A stretch of 6,489 nt of DNA, from NCBI GenBank assembly GCA_946184715.1, contig CAMHGU010000129.1, positions 1 to 6,489 on the forward strand, read 5' to 3'. A program made the translations under genes and the position numbers. Positions 6,200 through 6,489 of this stretch are shown in pieces; positions within the stretch are counted from its first letter, which is position 1; each line of letters starts with the position of its first letter. Source of the stretch: an uncultured bacterium. Its GTDB lineage: Bacteria; Bacteroidota; Bacteroidia; Bacteroidales; Muribaculaceae. A model generated the notes under the pieces. It was not told where the DNA came from, ran no database searches, and worked only from the letters and a program-made list of their open reading frames with translations.

Positions 6200-6489
6200 T
6201 CACTCTCCAGTTTTCTCCGATTTCTTCGTGCGGTCGAGGGCACGTCCGCTACCGGTTTCGCCCTCTTGCAGCCGTTTCCAGCTCTTGCGCCGGCCGTGGA
6301 GTACGGGGCGCTCGGCCTCGGCGCCGAGGCGCGGCTGGCGGTCGCGGATGATATGGCGCAGGAACTCCTCGCCGTGGAGCAGCTCGCGCTTTTCGCCGGC
6401 TCGGTGCTCGGTGCGGTCGCGGTCGAACGGCTTCCGGTCGCGGTCGAACGGCTTCCGGTCGCGGTCGAACGGCTTGTGATCGCGGTCGA
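6200..6489 (-). CDS. C-terminal fragment of an unidentified protein with a charged heptad-repeat tail
   Basis: A minus-strand frame enters from the right edge (first complete codon ending at 6487) and runs 95 codons to TGA at 6202-6200. The visible part opens with about three copies of the heptad RDRKPFD, then a charged stretch (residues about 26-60, including GEEFLRHIIRDRQPRLG), and ends in a basic tail (RRKSWKRLQEGE ... TKKSEKTGE). Composition is dominated by Arg, Asp, Lys and Glu, which suggests a disordered, possibly RNA-binding extension such as those on Bacteroidota pseudouridine synthases or DEAD-box helicases. No catalytic domain is in the window, so I do not name it. The regular repeat, the clean stop, and the 43-base gap before the membrane gene on the same strand support a real gene and a shared operon. 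Competing frames on this GC-rich stretch are also open, which lowers certainty. Confidence 0.6.
   Translation of the reverse strand, partial: DRDHKPFDRDRKPFDRDRKPFDRDRTEHRAGEKRELLHGEEFLRHIIRDRQPRLGAEAERPVLHGRRKSWKRLQEGETGSGRALDRTKKSEKTGE
6419..6489. repeat. 21-bp tandem repeat encoding the RDRKPFD heptad
   Basis: The unit GCGGTCGAACGGCTTCCGGTC occurs exactly at 6419-6439 and 6440-6460, in a diverged form at 6461-6481 (ending GTGATC instead of CCGGTC), and begins again at 6482, running off the window. The 21-base period is seven codons, so copy-number change keeps the minus-strand reading frame. It could vary in length between strains by slippage. Confidence 0.9.

Noticed and set aside
6157..6243. 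Longer start for the membrane protein at 6243 (29 extra residues)
   Set aside because: It would overlap the upstream gene by 44 bases and add a basic leader unlike a membrane protein N-terminus; the ATG at 6156 fits the gene spacing better.
6186..6479. Plus-strand 97-codon frame with RSRSNGF repeats
   Set aside because: The repeat simply reflects the 21-base tandem unit read on the other strand. The minus-strand frame ends cleanly 43 bases before the next same-strand gene and has a more protein-like charged composition.

Overview
The window looks like Bacteroidota chromosome, most likely order Bacteroidales (a gut Muribaculaceae/Bacteroidaceae/Prevotellaceae-type genome). Evidence: a near-perfect Bacteroides-type promoter (TTTG, 19-base spacer, TAACTTTG) at 179-209; no Shine-Dalgarno sequences before the starts; a BspA-type leucine-rich-repeat protein ending in a short 'IYDLHGRR...LPSGIYLVK' C-terminal domain; and a MINPP-like histidine phosphatase of the kind found in gut Bacteroidales. 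No RNA genes, transposases or CRISPR arrays were seen.

Layout: (1) 1-255 is AT-rich and intergenic, with a promoter pointing right. (2) 256-3921 (+) is a two-gene operon: a 575-aa parallel beta-helix protein with no signal peptide, then, after 12 bases, a 641-aa secreted LRR_5/BspA-like protein. (3) 3922-4018 is a convergent intergenic gap with a GC-rich hairpin and a short T-rich run, the likely terminator. (4) The minus strand, from the right edge to 4019, carries a GC-rich run of three genes: the C-terminal end of an unidentified protein with a heptad-repeat tail (6487 to 6200, running off the edge), a 299-aa multi-pass membrane protein (6156 to 5257), and a 413-aa secreted histidine-type phosphatase (5260 to 4019) whose ATG overlaps the preceding stop as ATGA.

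The plus-strand pair is probably a surface or envelope recognition module: both products are solenoid repeat proteins of the sort that bind glycans or host proteins. No catalytic residues could be assigned in either. The minus-strand pair joins a membrane protein to a periplasmic or secreted phosphomonoesterase, possibly an inositol-phosphate phosphatase.

The clearest oddity is base composition. Bases 1 to about 3650 are AT-richer (25-47% GC in the 60-base blocks counted by hand), while everything after about 3750 is 60-73% GC. The shift falls inside the LRR gene, just before its C-terminal domain, so the left module may have been acquired or reshuffled upstream of a resident C-terminal domain. 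I do not see strong evidence of a wholly new system; the beta-helix/LRR operon is the part most worth following up.
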